NCBI GenBank assembly: GCA_963920705.1
Contig: OY987234.1
Span: 1,426,001-1,490,000 of the forward strand
DNA: 64,000 bases
Reading direction: 5' to 3'
Source of the DNA: Odiellus spinosus
Taxonomy: Eukaryota > Arthropoda > Arachnida > Opiliones > Phalangiidae
Each line of letters starts with the position of its first letter. Within the stretch, counting starts at the first letter, position 1. Below, piece by piece: positions 36,430-50,433 of this stretch. The position numbers and the translations under genes were made by a program. Under the pieces are notes generated by a model. It was not told where the DNA came from. It worked only from the letters and a program-made list of their open reading frames with translations, and did no database searches.

Positions 36430-39400
36430 CTTGGGAAATTTGTGGATCTGCACTTGGGAAATTTGTGGATCTGCACTTTTGAAATTTGTGGATCTGCACT
36501 TGGAAAATTTGTGGATCTGCACTTGGGAAATTTTTGGATCTGCACTTGGGAAATTTGTGGATCTGCACTTGGGAAATTTGTGGATCTACACTTGGGAAAT
36601 TTGTGGATCTACACTTGGGAAATTTGTGGATCTACATTACGGAAATTTGTGGATCTACACTTGGGAAATTTGTGGATCTGCACTTGGGAAATTTGTGGAT
36701 CTACATTTGGGAAATTTGTGGATCTACACTTCGGAAATTTGTGGATCTACACTTGGGAAATTTGTGGATCTACATTTGGAAAATTTGTGGATCTACACTT
36801 GGGAAATTTGTGGATCTACATTTGGGAAATTTGTGGATCTACATTTGGGAAATTTGTGGATCTACACTTGGGAAATATGTGGATCTGCACTTGGGAAACT
36901 TATGGATCTGCATTGGAAAATTTGTGGATCTTAACTTGGGAAATTTGTGGATCTGCACTTGGGAAATTTGTGGATCTGCACTTGGGAAATTTGTGGATCT
37001 GCACTTTTGAAATTTGTGGATCTGCACTTGGAAAATTTGTGGATATCCGCTTGGGAAATTTGTGGATCTGCACTTGGGAAATTTTTGGATCTGCACTTGG
37101 GAAATTTGTGGATCTGCACATTGGAAATTTGTGGATCTGCACATGGGAAATTTGTGGATCTACAATTGGGAAATTTGTGGACCTACATTTGGGAAAGTTG
37201 TGGATCTACACTTGGGAAATTTGTGGATCTACACTTGGGAAATTTATGGATCTGCACTTGGGAAATTTGTGGATCTACACTTGGGAAATTTGTGGATCTA
37301 CATTTGGGAAATTTGTGGATCTACACTTGGGAAATTTGTGGATCTACACTTGGGAAATTTGTGGATCTACACTTGGGATATTTGTGGATCTACACTTGGG
37401 AAATTTGAGGGTCTACACTTGGGAAATTTGTGGATCTACACTTGGGAAATTTGTGGATCTACGCTTGGGAAATTTGTGGATCTGCACTTGGGAAATTTGT
37501 GGATCTACACTTGGGAAATTTGTGGATCTACATTTGCGAAATTTGTGGATCTACACTTGGGAAATTTATGGATCTACACTTGGGAAATTTGTGGATCTGC
37601 ACTTGGGAAATTTGTGGATCTGCACTTGGAAAATTTGTGGATCTGCACTTGGAAAATGTGTGGATCTACACTTGGGAAATTTGTGGATCTACATTTGGGA
37701 AATTTGTGGATCTACACTTGGGAAATTTGTGGATCTACACTTGGGAAATTTGTGGATCTACACTTGGAACATTTGTGGATCTACACTTGGGAAATTTGTA
37801 GATCTACACTTGGGAAATTTGTGGATCTACACTTGGGAAATTTGTGGATCTACACTTGGGAAATTTGGTGATCTACACTTGGGAAATTTGGTGATCTACA
37901 CTTGGGAAATTTGTGGATCTACACTTGGGAAATTTGTGGATCTACACTTGGGAAATTTGATTATCTGCACTTGGAAAATTTGTGGATGTGCACTTGGGAA
38001 ATTTGTGGATCTGCACTTGGGAACTTTGTGGATCTGCACTTGGGAAAATTGTGGATCTGCACTTGGCAAATTTGTGGATCTGCACTTGGGAAATTTGTAG
38101 ATCTACACTTGGGAAATTTGTGGATCTACACTTGTGAAATTTGTGGATCTACACTTGGGATATTTGTGGATCTACACTTGGGAAATTTGAGGGTCTACAC
38201 TTGGGAAATTTGTGGATCTACACTTGGGAAATTTGTGGATCTACGCTTTTGAAATTTGTGGATCTGCACTTGGGAAATTTGTGGATCTACACTTGGGAAA
38301 TTTGTGGATCTACATTTGGGAAATTTGTGGATCTACACTTGGGAAATTTATGGATCTACACTTGGGAAATTTGTGGATCTGCACTTGGGAAATTTGTGGA
38401 TCTGCACTTGGAAAATGTGTGGATCTACACTTGGGAAATTTGTGGATCTACATTTGGGAAATTTGTGGATCTACACTTGGGAAATTTGTGGATCTACACT
38501 TGGGAAATTTGTGGATCTACACTTGGAACATTTGTGGATCTACACTTGGGAAATTTGTAGATCTACACTTGGGAAATTTGTGGATCTACACTTGGGAAAT
38601 TTGTTATCTACACTTGGGAAATTTGGTGATCTACACTTGGGAAATTTGGTGATCTACACTTGGGAAATTTGTGGATCTACACTTGGGAAATTTGTGGATC
38701 TACACTTGGGAAATTTGATTATCTGCACTTGGAAAATTTGTGGATGTGCACTTGGGAAATTTGTGGATCTGCACTTGGGAACTTTGTGGATCTGCACTTG
38801 GGAAAATTGTGGATCTGCACTTGGCAAATTTGTGGATCTGCACTTGGGAAATTTGTAGATCTACACTTGGGAAATTTGTGGATCTACATTTGGGAAATTT
38901 GTGGATCTACACTTGGGAAATTTGTGGATCTGCACTTGGGAAATTTTTGGATCTGCACTTGGGAAATTTGTGGATCTGCACTTGGGAAATTTGTGGATCT
39001 GCACTTTTGAAATTTGTGGATCTGCACTTGGAAAATTTGTGGATATGCGCTTGGGAAATTTGTGGATCTGCACTTGGGAAATTTGTGGATCTGCACTTTT
39101 GAAATTTGTGGATCTGCACTTGGAAAATTTGTGGATCTGCACTTGGGAAATTTTTGGATCTGCACTTGGGAAATTTGTGGATCTGCACTTGGGAAATTTG
39201 TGGATCTGCACATGGGAAATTTGTGGATCTACAATTGGGAAATTTGTGGATCTACACTTGGGAAATTTGTGGATCTACACTTGGGAAATTTGTGGATCTG
39301 CACTTGGGAAATTTGTGGATCTACACTTGGGAAATTTGTGGATCTACACTTGGGAAATTTGATTATCTGCACTTGGAAAATTTGTGGATGTGCACTTGGG

Positions 39401-41532
39401 AAATTTGTGGATCTGCACTTGGGAACTTTGTGGATCTGCTCTTGGGAAAATTGTGGATCTGCACTTGGCAAATTTGTGGATCTGCACTTGGGAAATTTGT
39501 AGATCTACACTTGGGAAATTTGTGGATCTACACTTGGGAAATTTGTGGATCTACACTTGGGATATTTGTGGATCTACACTTGGGAAATTTGAGGGTCTAC
39601 ACTTGGGAAATTTGTGGATCTACACTTGGGAAATTTGTGGATCTACGCTTTTGAAATTTGTGGATCTGCACTTGGGAAATTTGTGGATCTACACTTGGGA
39701 AATTTGTGGATCTACATTTGGGAAATTTGTGGATCTACACTTGGGAAATTTATGGATCTACACTTGGGAAATTTGTGGATCTGCACTTGGGAAATTTGTG
39801 GATCTGCACTTGGAAAATTTGTGGATCTGCACTTGGAAAATGTGTGGATCTACACTTGGGAAATTTGTGGATCTACATTTGGGAAATTTGTGGATCTACA
39901 CTTGGGAAATTTGTGGTACTACACTTGGGAAATTTGTGGATCTACACTTGGAACATTTGTGGATCTACACTTGGGAAATTTGTAGATCTACACTTGGGAA
40001 ATTTGTGGATCTACACTTGGGAAATTTGTTATCTACACTTGGGAAATTTGGTGATCTACACTTGGGAAATTTGGTGATCTACACTTGGGAAATTTGTGGA
40101 TCTACACTTGGGAAATTTGTGGATCTACACTTGGGAAATTTGATTATCTGCACTTGGAAAATTTGTGGATGTGCACTTGGGAAATTTGTGGATCTGCACT
40201 TGGGAACTTTGTGGATCTGCACTTGGGAAAATTGTGGATCTGCACTTGGCAAATTTGTGGATCTGCACTTGGGAAATTTGTAGATCTACACTTGGGAAAT
40301 TTGTGGATCTACATTTGGGAAATTTGTGGATCTACACTTGGGAAATTTGTGGATCTGCACTTGGGAAATTTTTGGATCTGCACTTGGGAAATTTGTGGAT
40401 CTGCACTTGGGAAATTTGTGGATCTGCACTTTTGAAATTTGTGGATCTGCACTTGGAAAATTTGTGGATATGCGCTTGGGAAATTTGTGGATCTGCACTT
40501 GGGAAATTTGTGGATCTGCACTTTTGAAATTTGTGGATCTGCACTTGGAAAATTTTTGGATCTGCACTTGGGAAATTTGTGGATCTGCACTTGGGAAATT
40601 TGTGGATCTGCACATGGGAAATTTGTGGATCTACAATTGGGAAATTTGTGGATCTACACTTGGGAAATTTGTGGATCTACACTTGGGAAATTTGTGGATC
40701 TGCACTTGGGAAATTTGTGGATCTACACTTGGGAAATTTGTGGATCTACATTTGGAAAATTTGTGGATCTACACTTGGGAAATTTGTGGATCTACAATTG
40801 GGAAATTTGTGGATCTACACTTGGGAAATTTGTGGATCTACACTTGGGAAATTTGTGGATCTGCACTTGGGAAATTTGTGGATCTACACTTGGGAAATTT
40901 GTGGATCTACATTTGGAAAATTTGTGGATCTACACTTGGGAAATTTGTGGATCTACATTTGGAAAATTTGTGGATCTACACTTGGGAAATTTGTGGATCT
41001 ACATTTGGAACATTTGTGGATCTACACTTGGGAAATTTGTAGATCTACACTTGGGAAATTTGTGGGTCTACACTTGGGAAATTTGTGGATCTACACTTGG
41101 GAAATTTGTGGATCTACACTTGGGAAATTTGGTGATCTACACTTGGGAAATTTGGTGATCTACACTTGGGAAATTTGTGGATCTACACTTGGGAAATTTG
41201 TGGATCTACACTTGGGAAATTTGTGGATCTACATTTGGGAAATTTGTGGATCTGCACTTGGGAAATTTGTGGATCTGCACTTTTGAAATTTGTGGATCTG
41301 CACTTGGGAAATTTGTGGATCTACACTTGGGAAATTTGTGGATCTACACTTGGGAAATTTGGTGATCTACATTTGGGAAATTTGTGGATCTACACTTGGG
41401 AAATTTGTGGATCTACACTTGGGAAATTTGTGGATCTACATTTGGGAAATTTGTGGATCTGCACTTGGGAAATTTGTGGATCTGCACTTTTGAAATTTGT
41501 GGATCTGCACTTGGAAAATTTGTGGATATGCG
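36430..41532. repeat. Super-repeat of 5,103 bp, copy 1
   Basis: The left part (36430-39085) recurs from 41533 on. It holds an A-block with the private GGATATCCGC (near 37050), GATCTTAACTTGGG (near 36932), GCACATTGGAAA (near 37119) and TTTGGGAAAGTTG (near 37195), then C, D and B blocks. The right part (39085-41532) is assembled from further A, B, C and D blocks. Three 22-bp units (near 36910, 38603 and 40027) account for 222 x 23 - 3 = 5,103. Confidence 0.85.
37902..40084. repeat. 758-bp HOR and an expanded 1,425-bp relative
   Basis: B-block starts lie at 37902, 38660 and 40085. The first step is 758 bp (33 units, the short one being GTTATCTAC near 38603). The second is 1,425 bp (62 units, one short) because an A-block stretch (38.9-39.25 kb) and an extra B+C+D round (39.36-40.08 kb) lie inside. 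Units are B, GTAGATCTAC, C-block, CTACGCTTTTGAAA, GGAAAATGTG, D. A private GTGGTACTAC change lies near 39916. Confidence 0.82.
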
Positions 41533-44280
41533 CTTGGGAAATTTGTGGATCTGCACTTGGGAAATTTGTGGATCTGCACTTTTGAAATTTGTGGATCTGC
41601 ACTTGGAAAATTTGTGGATCTGCACTTGGGAAATTTTTGGATCTGCACTTGGGAAATTTGTGGATCTGCACTTGGGAAATTTGTGGATCTACACTTGGGA
41701 AATTTGTGGATCTACACTTGGGAAATTTGTGGATCTACATTACGGAAATTTGTGGATCTACACTTGGGAAATTTGTGGATCTGCACTTGGGAAATTTGTG
41801 GATCTACATTTGGGAAATTTGTGGATCTACACTTCGGAAATTTGTGGATCTACACTTGGGAAATTTGTGGATCTACATTTGGGAAATTTGTGGATCTACA
41901 CTTGGGAAATTTGTGGATCTACATTTGGGAAATTTGTGGATCTACACTTGGGAAATTTGTGGATCTACACTTGGGAAATATGTGGATCTGCACTTGGGAA
42001 ACTTATGGATCTGCATTGGAAAATTTGTGGATCTTAACTTGGGAAATTTGTGGATCTGCACTTGGGAAATTTGTGGATCTGCACTTGGGAAATTTGTGGA
42101 TCTGCACTTTTGAAATTTGTGGATCTGCACTTGGAAAATTTGTGGATATCCGCTTGGGAAATTTGTGGATCTGCACTTGGGAAATTTTTGGATCTGCACT
42201 TGGGAAATTTGTGGATCTGCACATTGGAAATTTGTGGATCTGCACATGGGAAATTTGTGGATCTACAATTGGGAAATTTGTGGACCTACATTTGGGAAAG
42301 TTGTGGATCTACACATGGGAAATTTGTGGATCTACACTTGGGAAATTTATGGATCTGCACTTGGGAAATTTGTGGATCTACACTTGGGAAATTTGTGGAT
42401 CTACATTTGGGAAATTTGTGGATCTACACTTGGGAAATTTGTGGATCTACACTTGGGAAATTTGTGGATCTCCACTTGGGAAATTTGTGGATCTGCACTT
42501 GGGAAATTTTTGGATCTACACTTGGGAAATTTGTGGATCTACACTTGGGATATTTGTGGATCTACACTTGGGAAATTTGAGGGTCTACACTTGGGAAATT
42601 TGTGGATCTACACTTGGGAAATTTGTGGATCTACGCTTGGGAAATTTGTGGATCTGCACTTGGGAAATTTGTGGATCTACACTTGGGAAATTTGTGGATC
42701 TACATTTGGGAAATTTGTGGATCTACACTTGGGAAATTTATGGATCTACACTTGGGAAATTTGTGGATCTGCACTTGGGAAATTTGTGGATCTGCACTTG
42801 GAAAATTTGTGGATCTGCACTTGGAAAATGTGTGGATCTACACTTGGGAAATTTGTGGATCTACATTTGGGAAATTTGTGGATCTACACTTGGGAAATTT
42901 GTGGATCTACACTTGGGAAATTTGTGGATCTACACTTGGAACATTTGTGGATCTACACTTGGGAAATTTGTAGATCTACACTTGGGAAATTTGTGGGTCT
43001 ACACTTATGAAATTTGTGGATCTACACTTGGGAAATTTGTGGATCTACACTTGGGAAATTTGGTGATCTACACTTGGGAAATTTGGTGATCTACACTTGG
43101 GAAATTTGTGGATCTACACTTGGGAAATTTGTGGATCTACACTTGGGAAATTTGATTATCTGCACTTGGAAAATTTGTGGATGTGCACTTGGGAAATTTG
43201 TGGATCTGCACTTGGGAACTTTGTGGATCTGCACTTGGGAAAATTGTGGATCTGCACTTGGCAAATTTGTGGATCTGCACTTGGGAAATTTGTAGATCTA
43301 CACTTGGGAAATTTGTGGATCTACACTTGGGAAATTTGTGGATCTACACTTGGGATATTTGTGGATCTACACTTGGGAAATTTGAGGGTCTACACTTGGG
43401 AAATTTGTGGATCTACACTTGGGAAATTTGTGGATCTACGCTTTTGAAATTTGTGGATCTGCACTTGGGAAATTTGTGGATCTACACTTGGGAAATTTGT
43501 GGATCTACATTTGGGAAATTTGTGGATCTACACTTGGGAAATTTATGGATCTACACTTGGGAAATTTGTGGATCTGCACTTGGGAAATTTGTGGATCTGC
43601 ACTTGGAAAATGTGTGGATCTACACTTGGGAAATTTGTGGATCTACATTTGGGAAATTTGTGGATCTACACTTGGGAAATTTGTGGATCTACACTTGGGA
43701 AATTTGTGGATCTACACTTGGAACATTTGTGGATCTACACTTGGGAAATTTGTAGATCTACACTTGGGAAATTTGTGGATCTACACTTGGGAAATTTGTT
43801 ATCTACACTTGGGAAATTTGGTGATCTACACTTGGGAAATTTGGTGATCTACACTTGGGAAATTTGTGGATCTACACTTGGGAAATTTGTGGATCTACAC
43901 TTGGGAAATTTGATTATCTGCACTTGGAAAATTTGTGGATGTGCACTTGGGAAATTTGTGGATCTGCACTTGGGAACTTTGTGGATCTGCACTTGGGAAA
44001 ATTGTGGATCTGCACTTGGCAAATTTGTGGATCTGCACTTGGGAAATTTGTAGATCTACACTTGGGAAATTTGTGGATCTACATTTGGGAAATTTGTGGA
44101 TCTACACTTGGGAAATTTGTGGATCTGCACTTGGGAAATTTTTGGATCTGCACTTGGGAAATTTGTGGATCTGCACTTGGGAAATTTGTGGATCTGCACT
44201 TTTGAAATTTGTGGATCTGCACTTGGAAAATTTGTGGATATGCGCTTGGGAAATTTGTGGATCTGCACTTGGGAAATTTG
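41533..44280. repeat. Super-repeat copy 2 (partial), offset 5,103 to 5,195 bp
   Basis: It aligns to 36430-39085 in three steps: +5,103 up to about 42,465, +5,172 after a three-unit insertion (69 bp, near 42468-42536, carrying TCTCCACTTGGG and AAATTTTTGG), and +5,195 after one more unit near 42.98-43.05 kb with GTGGGTCTACACTTATGAAA. Base changes include CACATGGG near 42313. The last CATTACGG unit of the window lies here, near 41738. Confidence 0.85.
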
Positions 44281-45282
44281 TGGATCTGCACTTGGAACAT
44301 TTGTGGATCTACACTTGGGAAATTTGTAGATCTACACTTGGGAAATTTGTGGATCTACACTTGGGAAATTTGTTATCTACACTTGGGAAATTTGGTGATC
44401 TACACTTGGGAAATTTGGTGATCTACACTTGGGAAATTTGTGGATCTACACTTGGGAAATTTGTGGATCTACACTTGGGAAATTTGATTATCTGCACTTG
44501 GAAAATTTGTGGATGTGCACTTGGGAAATTTGTGGATCTGCACTTGGGAACTTTGTGGATCTGCACTTGGGAAAATTGTGGATCTGCACTTGGCAAATTT
44601 GTGGATCTGCACTTGGGAAATTTGTAGATCTACACTTGGGAAATTTGTGGATCTACATTTGGGAAATTTGTGGATCTACACTTGGGAAATTTGTGGATCT
44701 GCACTTGGGAAATTTTTGGATCTGCACTTGGGAAATTTGTGGATCTGCACTTGGGAAATTTGTGGATCTGCACTTTTGAAATTTGTGGATCTGCACTTGG
44801 GAAATTTTTGGATCTGCACTTGGGAAATTTGTGGATCTGCACTTGGGAAATTTGTGGATCTGCACATGGGAAATTTGTGGATCTACAATTGGGAAATTTG
44901 TGGATCTACACTTGGGAAATTTGTGGATCTACACTTGGGAAATTTGTGGATCTGCACTTGGGAAATTTGTGGATCTACACTTGGGAAATTTGTGGATCTA
45001 CATTTGGAAAATTTGTGGATCTACACTTGGGAAATTTGTGGATCTACATTTGGAAAATTTGTGGATCTACACTTGGGAAATTTGTGGATCTACATTTGGA
45101 ACATTTGTGGATCTACACTTGGGAAATTTGTAGATCTACACTTGGGAAATTTGTGGGTCTACACTTATGAAATTTGTGGATCTACACTTGGGAAATTTGT
45201 GGATCTACACTTGGGAAATTTGGTGATCTACACTTGGGAAATTTGGTGATCTACACTTGGGAAATTTGTGGATCTACACTTG
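44281..45282. repeat. Rearranged D, B, A and D blocks
   Basis: CTGCACTTGGAACATTTG (near 44290) joins an A-type unit directly to a D-block. A B-block starts at 44429, 574 bp (25 units, one short) after that at 43855. The next A-block lacks its GGATATGCGC unit, and CTACATTTGGAAAATTTG pairs and GTGGGTCTACACTTATGAAA (near 45160) follow. The 40085-40435 stretch recurs at 44429-44779. Confidence 0.78.
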
Positions 45283-46752
45283 GGAAATTTGTGGATCTAC
45301 ACTTGGGATATTTGTGGATCTACACTTGGGAAATTTGAGGGTCTACACTTGGGAAATTTGTGGATCTACACTTGGGAAATTTGTGGATCTACGCTTTTGA
45401 AATTTGTGGATCTGCACTTGGGAAATTTGTGGATCTACACTTGGGAAATTTGTGGATCTACATTTGGGAAATTTGTGGATCTACACTTGGGAAATTTATG
45501 GATCTACACTTGGGAAATTTGTGGATCTGCACTTGGGAAATTTGTGGATCTGCACTTGGAAAATTTGTGGATCTGCACTTGGAAAATGTGTGGATCTACA
45601 CTTGGGAAATTTGTGGATCTACATTTGGGAAATTTGTGGATCTACACTTGGGAAATTTGTGGATCTACACTTGGGAAATTTGTGGATCTACACTTGGAAC
45701 ATTTGTGGATCTACACTTGGGAAATTTGTAGATCTACACTTGGGAAATTTGTGGATCTACACTTGGGAAATTTGTTATCTACACTTGGGAAATTTGGTGA
45801 TCTACACTTGGGAAATTTGGTGATCTACACTTGGGAAATTTGTGGATCTACACTTGGGAAATTTGTGGATCTACACTTGGGAAATTTGATTATCTGCACT
45901 TGGAAAATTTGTGGATGTGCACTTGGGAAATTTGTGGATCTGCACTTGGGAACTTTGTGGATCTGCACTTGGGAAAATTGTGGATCTGCACTTGGCAAAT
46001 TTGTGGATCTGCACTTGGGAAATTTGTGGATCTACACTTGGGATATTTGTGGATCTACACTTGGGAAATTTGAGGGTCTACACTTGGGAAATTTGTGGAT
46101 CTACACTTGGGAAATTTGTGGATCTACGCTTTTGAAATTTGTGGATCTGCACTTGGGAAATTTGTGGATCTACACTTGGGAAATTTGTGGATCTACATTT
46201 GGGAAATTTGTGGATCTACACTTGGGAAATTTATGGATCTACACTTGGGAAATTTGTGGATCTGCACTTGGGAAATTTGTGGATCTGCACTTGGAAAATT
46301 TGTGGATCTGCACTTGGAAAATGTGTGGATCTACACTTGGGAAATTTGTGGATCTACATTTGGGAAATTTGTGGATCTACACTTGGGAAATTTGTGGATC
46401 TACACTTGGGAAATTTGTGGATCTACACTTGGAACATTTGTGGATCTACACTTGGGAAATTTGTAGATCTACACTTGGGAAATTTGTGGATCTACACTTG
46501 GGAAATTTGTTATCTACACTTGGGAAATTTGGTGATCTACACTTGGGAAATTTGGTGATCTACACTTGGGAAATTTGTGGATCTACACTTGGGAAATTTG
46601 ATTATCTGCACTTGGAAAATTTGTGGATGTGCACTTGGGAAATTTGTGGATCTGCACTTGGGAACTTTGTGGATCTGCACTTGGGAACTTTGTGGATCTG
46701 CACTTGGGAAAATTGTGGATCTGCACTTGGCAAATTTGTGGATCTGCACTTG
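45283..46752. repeat. Tandem duplication, 2 x 735 bp (32 units)
   Basis: GGGATATTTG, GAGGGTCTAC, CTACGCTTTTGAAA, GGAAAATGTG, GGAACATTTG, GTAGATCTAC, GTTATCTAC, two GGTGATCTAC units and a B-block are present twice at +735. Copy 2 lost one TCTACAC unit before GATTATCTGC and gained a second GGGAACTTTG unit (near 46684), so its length is unchanged. Confidence 0.83.
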
Positions 46753-49370
46753 GGAAATTTGTAGATCTACACTTGGGAAATTTGTGGATCTACATTTGGG
46801 AAATTTGTGGATCTACACTTGGGAAATTTGTGGATCTGCACTTGGGAAATTTTTGGATCTGCACTTGTGAAATTTGTGGATCTGCACTTGGGAAATTTGT
46901 GGATCTGCACTTTTGAAATTTGTGGATCTGCACTTGGAAAATTTGTGGATATGCGCTTGGGAAATTTGTGGATCTGCACTTGGGAAATTTGTGGATCTGC
47001 ACTTTTGAAATTTGTGGATCTGCACTTGGAAAATTTGTGGATCTGCACTTGGGAAATTTTTGGATCTGCACTTGGGAAATTTGTGGATCTGCACTTGGGA
47101 AATTTGTGGATCTGCACATGGGAAATTTGTGGATCTACAATTGGGAAATTTGTGGATCTACACTTGGGAAATTTGTGGATCTACACTTGGGAAATTTGTG
47201 GATCTGCACTTGGGAAATTTGTGGATCTACACTTGGGAAATTTGTGGATCTACATTTGGAAAATTTGTGGATCTACACTTGGGAAATTTGTGGATCTACA
47301 TTTGGAAAATTTGTGGATCTACACTTGGGAAATTTGTGGATCTACATTTGGAACATTTGTGGATCTACACTTGGGAAATTTGTAGATCTACACTTGGGAA
47401 ATTTGTGGGTCTACACTTATGAAATTTGTGGATCTACACTTGGGAAATTTGTGGATCTACACTTGGGAAATTTGGTGATCTACACTTGGGAAATTTGGTG
47501 ATCTACACTTGGGAAATTTGTGGATCTACACTTGGGAAATTTGTGGATCTACACTTGGGATATTTGTGGATCTACACTTGGGAAATTTGAGGGTCTACAC
47601 TTGGGAAATTTGTGGATCTACACTTGGGAAATTTGTGGATCTACGCTTTTGAAATTTGTGGATCTGCACTTGGGAAATTTGTGGATCTACACTTGGGAAA
47701 TTTGTGGATCTACATTTGGGAAATTTGTGGATCTACACTTGGGAAATTTATGGATCTACACTTGGGAAATTTGTGGATCTGCACTTGGGAAATTTGTGGA
47801 TCTGCACTTGGAAAATTTGTGGATCTGCACTTGGAAAATGTGTGGATCTACACTTGGGAAATTTGTGGATCTACATTTGGGAAATTTGTGGATCTACACT
47901 TGGGAAATTTGTGGATCTACACTTGGGAAATTTGTGGATCTACACTTGGAACATTTGTGGATCTACACTTGGGAAATTTGTAGATCTACACTTGGGAAAT
48001 TTGTGGATCTACACTTGGGAAATTTGTTATCTACACTTGGGAAATTTGGTGATCTACACTTGGGAAATTTGGTGATCTACACTTGGGAAATTTGTGGATC
48101 TACACTTGGGAAATTTGTGGATCTACACTTGGGAAATTAGATTATCTGCACTTGGAAAATTTGTGGATGTGCACTTGGGAAATTTGTGGATCTGCACTTG
48201 GGAACTTTGTGGATCTGCACTTGGGAAAATTGTGGATCTGCACTTGGCAAATTTGTGGATCTGCACTTGGGAAATTTATAGATCTACACTTGGGAAATTT
48301 GTGGATCTACATTTGGGAAATTTGTGGATCTACACTTGGGAAATTTGTGGATCTGCACTTGGGAAATTTTTGGATCTGCACTTGGGAAATTTGTGGATCT
48401 GCACTTGGGAAATTTGTGGATCTGCACTTTTGAAATTTGTGGATCTGCACTTGGAAAATTTGTGGATATGCGCTTGGGAAATTTGTGGATCTGCACTTGG
48501 GAAATTTGTGGATCTGCACTTTTGAAATTTGTGGATCTGCACTTGGAAAATTTGTGGATCTGCACTTGGGAAATTTTTGGATCTGCACTTGGGAAATTTG
48601 TGGATCTGCACTTGGGAAATTTGTGGATCTGCACATGGGAAATTTGTGGATCTACAATTGGGAAATTTGTGGATCTACACTTGGGAAATTTGTGGATCTA
48701 CACTTGGGAAATTTGTGGATCTGCACTTGGGAAATTTGTGGATCTACACTTGGGAAATTTGTGGATCTACATTTGGAAAATTTGTGGATCTACACTTGGG
48801 AAATTTGTGGATCTACATTTGGAAAATTTGTGGATCTACACTTGGGAAATTTGTGGATCTACATTTGGGAAATTTGTGGATCTACACTTGGGAAATTTGT
48901 GGATCTACACTTGGGAAATTTGTGGATCTACACTTGGAACATTTGTGGATCTACACTTGGGAAATTTGTAGATCTACACTTGGGAAATTTGTGGGTCTAC
49001 ACTTGGGAAATTTGTGGATCTACACTTGGGAAATTTGGTGATCTACACTTGGGAAATTTGTGGATCTACATTTGGGAAATTTGTGGATCTACACTTGGGA
49101 AATTTGTGGATCTACACTTGGGAAATTTGTGGATCTACATTTGGGAAATTTGTGGATCTACATTTGGGAAATTTGTGGATCTACACTTGGGAAATATGTG
49201 GATCTACACTTGGGAAATTTGTGGATCTACACTTGGGAAATTTGATTATCTGCACTTGGAAAATTTGAGGATGTGCACTTGTTAAATTTGTGGATCTGCA
49301 CTTGGGAACTTTGTGGATCTGCACTTGGGAAAATTGTGGATCTGCACTTGTCAAATTTGTGGATCTGCAC
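46753..49370. repeat. Two B+A+D rounds, offset 1,517 bp
   Basis: The stretch 46680-47345 recurs at 48197-48862 (66 units, one of 22 bp). Between them 47520-48140 repeats 45268-45888 at +2,252. Private units are CTTGTGAAATTTG (near 46866), GGGAAATTAGATTATC (near 48136) and TTTATAGATCTAC (near 48278). From 49.0 kb come GGTGATCTAC, CTACATTT units, GGAAATATG, TTTGAGGATGTGC and CACTTGTTAAATTTG (near 49277), a form shared with 53.5-53.8 kb and 54.75-55.0 kb. Confidence 0.78.
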
Positions 49371-50433
49371 TTTGGAAATTTGTGGATCTACATTTGGGAA
49401 ATTTGTGGATCTACACTTGGGAAATTTGTGGATCTACACTTGGGAAATTTGTGGATCTGCACTTGGGAAATGTGTGGATCTACACTTGGGAAATTTGTGG
49501 ATCTACATTTGGGAAATTTGTGGATCTACACTTGGGAAATTTGTGGATCTACACTTGGGAAATTTGTGGATCTACACTTGGAACATTTGTGGATCTACAC
49601 TTGGGAAATTTGTAGATCTACACTTTGGAAATTTGTGGGTCTACACTTGGGAAATTTGTGGATCTACACTTAGGAAATTTGTGGATCTACACTTGGGAAA
49701 TTTGGTGATCTACACTTGGGAAATTTGGTGATCTACACTTGGGAAATTTGTGGATCTACACTTGGGAAATTTGTGGATCTACACTTGGGAACTTTGTGGA
49801 TCTGCACTTGGGAAAATTGTGGATCTGCACTTGGCAAATTTGTGGATCTGCACTTGGGAAATTTGTAGATCTACACTTGGGAAATTTGTGGATCTACACT
49901 TGGGAAATTTGTGGATCTACACTTGGGATATTTGTGGATCTACACTTGGGAAATTTGAGGGTCTACACTTGGGAAATTTGTGGATCTGCACTTGGGAAAT
50001 TTGTGGATCTGCACTTTGGAAATTTGTGGATCTACATTTGGGAAATTTGTGGATCTACACTTGGGAAATTTGTGGATCTACACTTGGGAAATTTGTGGAT
50101 CTGCACTTGGGAAATGTGTGGATCTACACTTGGGAAATTTGTGGATCTACATTTGGGAAATTTGTGGATCTACACTTGGGAAATTTGTGGATCTACACTT
50201 GGGAAATTTGTGGATCTACACTTGGAACATTTGTGGATCTACACTTGGGAAATTTGTAGATCTACACTTGGGAAATTTGTGGGTCTACACTTGGGAAATT
50301 TGTGGATCTACACTTAGGAAATTTGTGGATCTACACTTGGGAAATTTGGTGATCTACACTTGGGAAATTTGGTGATCTACACTTGGGAAATTTGTGGATC
50401 TACACTTGGGAAATTTGTGGATCTACACTTGGG
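49371..50433. repeat. Duplicated D-type segment, offset 644 bp (28 units)
   Basis: CTGCACTTTGGAAATTTG, TCTACAC units, GGGAAATGTGTGG, GGAACATTTG, GTAGATCTAC, GTGGGTCTAC, CACTTAGGAAA and two GGTGATCTAC units occur at 49371-49789 and 50015-50433. Copy 1 has CTACACTTTGGAAA near 49623 where copy 2 has CTACACTTGGGAAA. Between the copies are a shortened B-block and a C-block. Confidence 0.8.

Noticed and set aside
35683-38100. An 805-codon forward ORF as a real repeat protein
   Set aside because: All forward frames are open by the arithmetic of a stop-free 23-bp unit, the same cycle appears in the other frames, starts are arbitrary and many lie at GTG or TTG, and no non-repeat domain, promoter, intron or end signal is seen.
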